Positions 6,723-8,919 of a stretch of DNA of 8,919 nucleotides are shown here, in pieces. The DNA lies in assembly GCA_913061385.1 (NCBI GenBank), contig CAJXTM010000093.1:1-8919 (forward strand), written 5' to 3'. The position numbers were made by a program, and so were the translations under genes. The stretch's first letter is position 1, and each line of letters opens with the position of its first letter. The notes under the pieces were generated by a model. The model was given only the letters and a program-made list of their open reading frames with translations, made no database searches and had not been told where the DNA came from. This DNA comes from an uncultured Rhodopirellula sp. GTDB lineage: Bacteria > Planctomycetota > Planctomycetia > Pirellulales > Pirellulaceae.

Positions 6723-8486
6723 TCAGTTGACGCCCCGTTCGGAAATCGGCTCCAGGGTGACTCGATAAAATCGGTACCGGCAATCATAGGCACCGAGAAA
6801 CATCGTATTCTTGTTGGGCGTTGCCCAATAGTCGGACAGTGACAGTCGGTTGGGGTTCCCCTGCCACTTGATGATTTGGCGACCATCAACCGTCATGCTC
6901 ACGCCATCTTTACGAACTGTCACCACTAACTGCGATAACTGACCTCGTTTGAAAACCCGACCACGAAATGTCGTTTCATTTCCGACATTCCGCCCATCGA
7001 CATTTTCGACGGCACTGGCATACCCACCAGGCGTCCGATACCCAAATAGAGATGCAAATCGATGGCCAGCAGCAACATTTCCAATCAATAGGCCGTTCGG
7101 TTCATCAAGTGGCTCAAGAACGACCGTCAGACGATATTCATCGGGTGGCGAATACGGCAACTGCAATCGTGCACCCAATTGCTTGGGGCTCACCAATTGA
7201 CCGTCACTCCATTCCCATTCGCCAAGACTCCATAACGTCTCCTCGGTTTTGCCCTTTGGGTTAGCCAGCGCCAGCAAGTCAATTTCCTTGTCAGGCATTG
7301 TTTTCACAACGGCAACAGATCCGGCAACGGGTCCGGCAACATCAGCCTTCATCAAATCCAGTGCCAATGCACCTGTGGGGGGCGGAATGGGTGCCTTTGA
7401 GGGGTCTGAACGAACTTGCAAGTAGCCCCACAACTCTGCCGTTTGCCCATCTTTCAAGATTACATCAACGCGATAGCTAACCGGAGTTGCTCGATCAAAC
7501 GTTCCCAATTCAGCAAAAGTGGGTAGAGCCCCTTTCCATTCTTGTGGGATTTCAATCCAAGGTCCTCTCACCGAAGTTTGAACTTGGATGCGTAACGATT
7601 CTAGCAGCGCTTTCCTGGGCCAATCCATTCGCAGGCGGACTCTCTGCCCCGGCGTAGGAACAAGAGGCTCAGGGATCGCTCGAAACGCAGTGAACAATTC
7701 AGCTTGCTCATCTGCCAACGTGTCCGCTGGCGTCCATCCAAGGCGAGTCTTTTGCTCTTTGTCTAACCATGATTCACTAATCCAACCACGATACTGCCCC
7801 AAGCTCATGACCGAACCGTTTCCCGGTTCGGGATGAGGCAATCCAACCGTGTGCCCACACCCTTCGTGATAAACAACGCAGTCAGACCCGCGATAGGGAA
7901 CACGCCAGCCATCAGCACTGACTAACCCCCAACCAATCCCTCGATTCGGATTGTACAAAGCACGAGCACCGCCAGCGGTCGCACCTGGAAAGTGTTGTCC
8001 GCCGTTGTAGTTACCCTCGAACACAAAGCCACGTTCCGTAGGCTTGACGCGATAGAAATCATCCAGCGGCCGCCAGTTGATCTCACTCAGCACCAGCAGA
8101 ATCGGAAAAGCCTTGCGTTCATTCTTGTCTGGTGGGGCAAACTCAAGACGCTGATCCACCTCATTCAGAGTTCGAAAATAGATTGCATTGGCATCCCCAG
8201 CCCTCAGTTGTTCGGTGGCCAAGTTGGAAATCAGCGGCTTCGGGTGGACGATCGTCGTGAGTTGTGACTGGCCTTGAAACTCACGAGCATGAAACTGCTC
8301 AATTCTCTTGCTGTAATAGTCAACTCTTTGCCGCCAGTCCGACAGCGGCACCCGATCCGATGGCACAAAATACACCACCGTTACATCAATCTGACTTGTG
8401 TCGTAGGCGTCGTCCCAAGTGTTCGTAGCAGACAACCTGCCAAGCTGGAAAAATACGATTGCAGCTGTAAAAATCAAGCGAACCAT
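6723..8486 (-). CDS. Secreted zinc metalloprotease-like protein with C-terminal lectin-like (LamG) domain
   Basis: The product has 587 residues with a signal peptide (MVRLIFTAAIVFFQLGRLSA, cleavage near 20-22). The N-terminal half resembles a metzincin-like peptidase fold: strand VTVVYFVPSD (35-44), helix 49-68, then the zinc motif HEGCGHTVGLPHPE (207-220) and a Met-turn-like GSVMSLGQY (224-232, Met227). Probable zinc ligands are H207, H212 and H218, with E208 as the base. Unlike the HExxHxxGxxH consensus, there are three residues between HE and the second His. The middle (about 280-360) looks like a beta-sandwich. The C-terminal part (about 418-582), with EWSDGQLVSP, strands, then GQLSQLVVTVRKDGVSMTVDG and FLGAYDCRYRFYRVTLEP, resembles a concanavalin-A/LamG-like jelly roll that may bind glycans. 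The ATG at 8486 has only a weak AGAG upstream. The gene converges on the sulfatase gene. Protease activity is inferred and substrate is unknown. Confidence 0.82.
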   Translation of the reverse strand: MVRLIFTAAIVFFQLGRLSATNTWDDAYDTSQIDVTVVYFVPSDRVPLSDWRQRVDYYSKRIEQFHAREFQGQSQLTTIVHPKPLISNLATEQLRAGDANAIYFRTLNEVDQRLEFAPPDKNERKAFPILLVLSEINWRPLDDFYRVKPTERGFVFEGNYNGGQHFPGATAGGARALYNPNRGIGWGLVSADGWRVPYRGSDCVVYHEGCGHTVGLPHPEPGNGSVMSLGQYRGWISESWLDKEQKTRLGWTPADTLADEQAELFTAFRAIPEPLVPTPGQRVRLRMDWPRKALLESLRIQVQTSVRGPWIEIPQEWKGALPTFAELGTFDRATPVSYRVDVILKDGQTAELWGYLQVRSDPSKAPIPPPTGALALDLMKADVAGPVAGSVAVVKTMPDKEIDLLALANPKGKTEETLWSLGEWEWSDGQLVSPKQLGARLQLPYSPPDEYRLTVVLEPLDEPNGLLIGNVAAGHRFASLFGYRTPGGYASAVENVDGRNVGNETTFRGRVFKRGQLSQLVVTVRKDGVSMTVDGRQIIKWQGNPNRLSLSDYWATPNKNTMFLGAYDCRYRFYRVTLEPISERGVN

Positions 8487-8548
8487 TTACTGTTTCTCTA
8501 TTCGTGACATGCAACTGACGAATTGTGTTTGGAATCCATCGCTCACAC

Positions 8549-8577
8549 ATAAGTGTTTATGCTTTCCCTAGGGTCAA
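8549..8577 (-). promoter_or_regulatory. Weak candidate promoter for the metalloprotease gene
   Basis: On the minus strand TTGACC (8572..8577, 5 of 6 to the -35 consensus) is followed after a 17-base spacer by ACTTAT (8549..8554, only 3 of 6 to the -10 consensus). It lies 63 bases before the ATG at 8486. It is a guess based on the good -35 and spacing. Confidence 0.22.
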
Positions 8578-8700
8578 TACGCAAGGCACTTCCCTGCCCG
8601 CCCGCCATATCCCCACTGCTTACCCGCCCTCTTGGACGATTCAAGACTCAACGATCTCAACATTGTGTCGCAAACCCAACCGCAAGCAATACATCCACAA

Positions 8701-8871
8701 TCATCCCGTCGAAATGATCGATCTTATTTGCTTCAGCACGTCAGCATCCTGCTCATCCCCGAGCCTCTCGATGAACTGTTCCTTTTCATTCTGACTCAGG
8801 CTCACGTCTTGGCTGATTGCCCACCAAGCATTTCCCCGCACCGTACCATCAAAATCGCCAAAGCACTCACC
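8701..8871 (-). CDS. C-terminal fragment of an unidentified protein (5' end cut by adapter)
   Basis: The last 56 residues and stop codon of a minus-strand reading frame are visible. It starts with GECFGDFDGTVRGNAWW directly at the adapter junction and ends in an amphipathic, charged stretch, QNEKEQFIERLGDEQDADVLKQIRSIIST, that looks helical. I do not recognise the family. The open frame continues outward into adapter, which adds a false start with the residues MYKRQ; these are not part of the protein. No start codon or ribosome site can be judged. The stop lies 214 bases upstream of the metalloprotease start on the same strand, so a separate transcript is more likely than tight coupling. A chance open frame cannot be fully excluded, but the charged helical C-terminus looks protein-like. 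Confidence 0.55.
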   Translation of the reverse strand, partial: GECFGDFDGTVRGNAWWAISQDVSLSQNEKEQFIERLGDEQDADVLKQIRSIISTG

Positions 8872-8919
8872 CTGTCTCTTATACACATCTCCGAGCCCAC
8901 GAGACCGAGGCTGATCTCG
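8872..8919. other. Nextera i7-side sequencing adapter (artifact)
   Basis: This block is not genomic. It reads: inverted Tn5 mosaic end CTGTCTCTTATACACATCT (8872..8890), the Nextera read-2 linker CCGAGCCCACGAGAC (8891..8905), the 8-base index CGAGGCTG (8906..8913), which I recognise as Nextera i7 index N710, and the first six bases of the P7 primer complement, ATCTCG (8914..8919). Genomic sequence ends at 8871. Any open frame starting here on the minus strand begins with the adapter peptide MYKRQ. Confidence 0.99.

Noticed and set aside
50..8871. Search for CRISPR arrays, tRNA/rRNA genes, integrases, toxin-antitoxin pairs or defence genes.
   Set aside because: No regularly spaced repeats, RNA folds or relevant protein motifs were seen on either strand.
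31..8890. Two 19-bp inverted Tn5 mosaic ends flanking 8.8 kb, which formally looks like a composite transposon.
   Set aside because: They are directly followed outward by Nextera linkers and index sequences, and there is no transposase inside; they come from tagmentation in the laboratory.

Overview
The window is one assembled DNA fragment, not a clean piece of chromosome. Its first 49 and last 48 bases are Illumina Nextera library adapter, each with a readable index and a Tn5 mosaic end. Only 50..8871 is biological. The genes cut by these ends (a beta-propeller protein on the left, an unidentified C-terminus on the right) are therefore truncated by library construction, and short peptides at the ORF edges are adapter-encoded.

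The gene content points to a marine planctomycete of the Pirellulaceae (Rhodopirellula-like) type. Evidence is a one-Cys-type sulfatase, a secreted protein ending in a domain I associate with planctomycetes, a secreted metalloprotease with a lectin-like C-terminal domain, long leaders, weak or absent Shine-Dalgarno sequences before several genes, and moderate GC. This placement is inference from protein style, not from a marker gene.

Layout, left to right. Minus strand: a secreted beta-propeller repeat protein (50..739, 3' end missing), a 387-base gap with no convincing gene, a DUF6580-type membrane protein (1127..1663), and upstream of it a secreted planctomycete-type protein (1742..2506). 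A 226-base divergent region leads to a plus-strand CvpA-family membrane protein with an extra helical tail (2733..3683). Convergent to it is a CysQ-type 3'(2'),5'-bisphosphate nucleotidase (3766..4590, minus). Across a 445-base divergent region lies a plus-strand exported sulfatase resembling sulfamidase/heparan N-sulfatase (5036..6661). It meets a large minus-strand secreted metalloprotease-like protein (6723..8486) at a perfect 11-bp hairpin that probably ends both transcripts. The last piece (8701..8871, minus) is the C-terminus of an unidentified protein.

A coherent reading, though inferential, is surface scavenging of sulfated glycoconjugates: the sulfatase would remove sulfate or N-sulfate, the metalloprotease with its jelly-roll domain could attack the protein part, and CysQ would clear PAP formed in sulfur metabolism. 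I see no CRISPR array, RNA gene, integrase, transposase, toxin-antitoxin or recognisable defence system. The most interesting biological point is the protease active-site motif, HExxGHxxGxxH, which has one residue more than the metzincin consensus.
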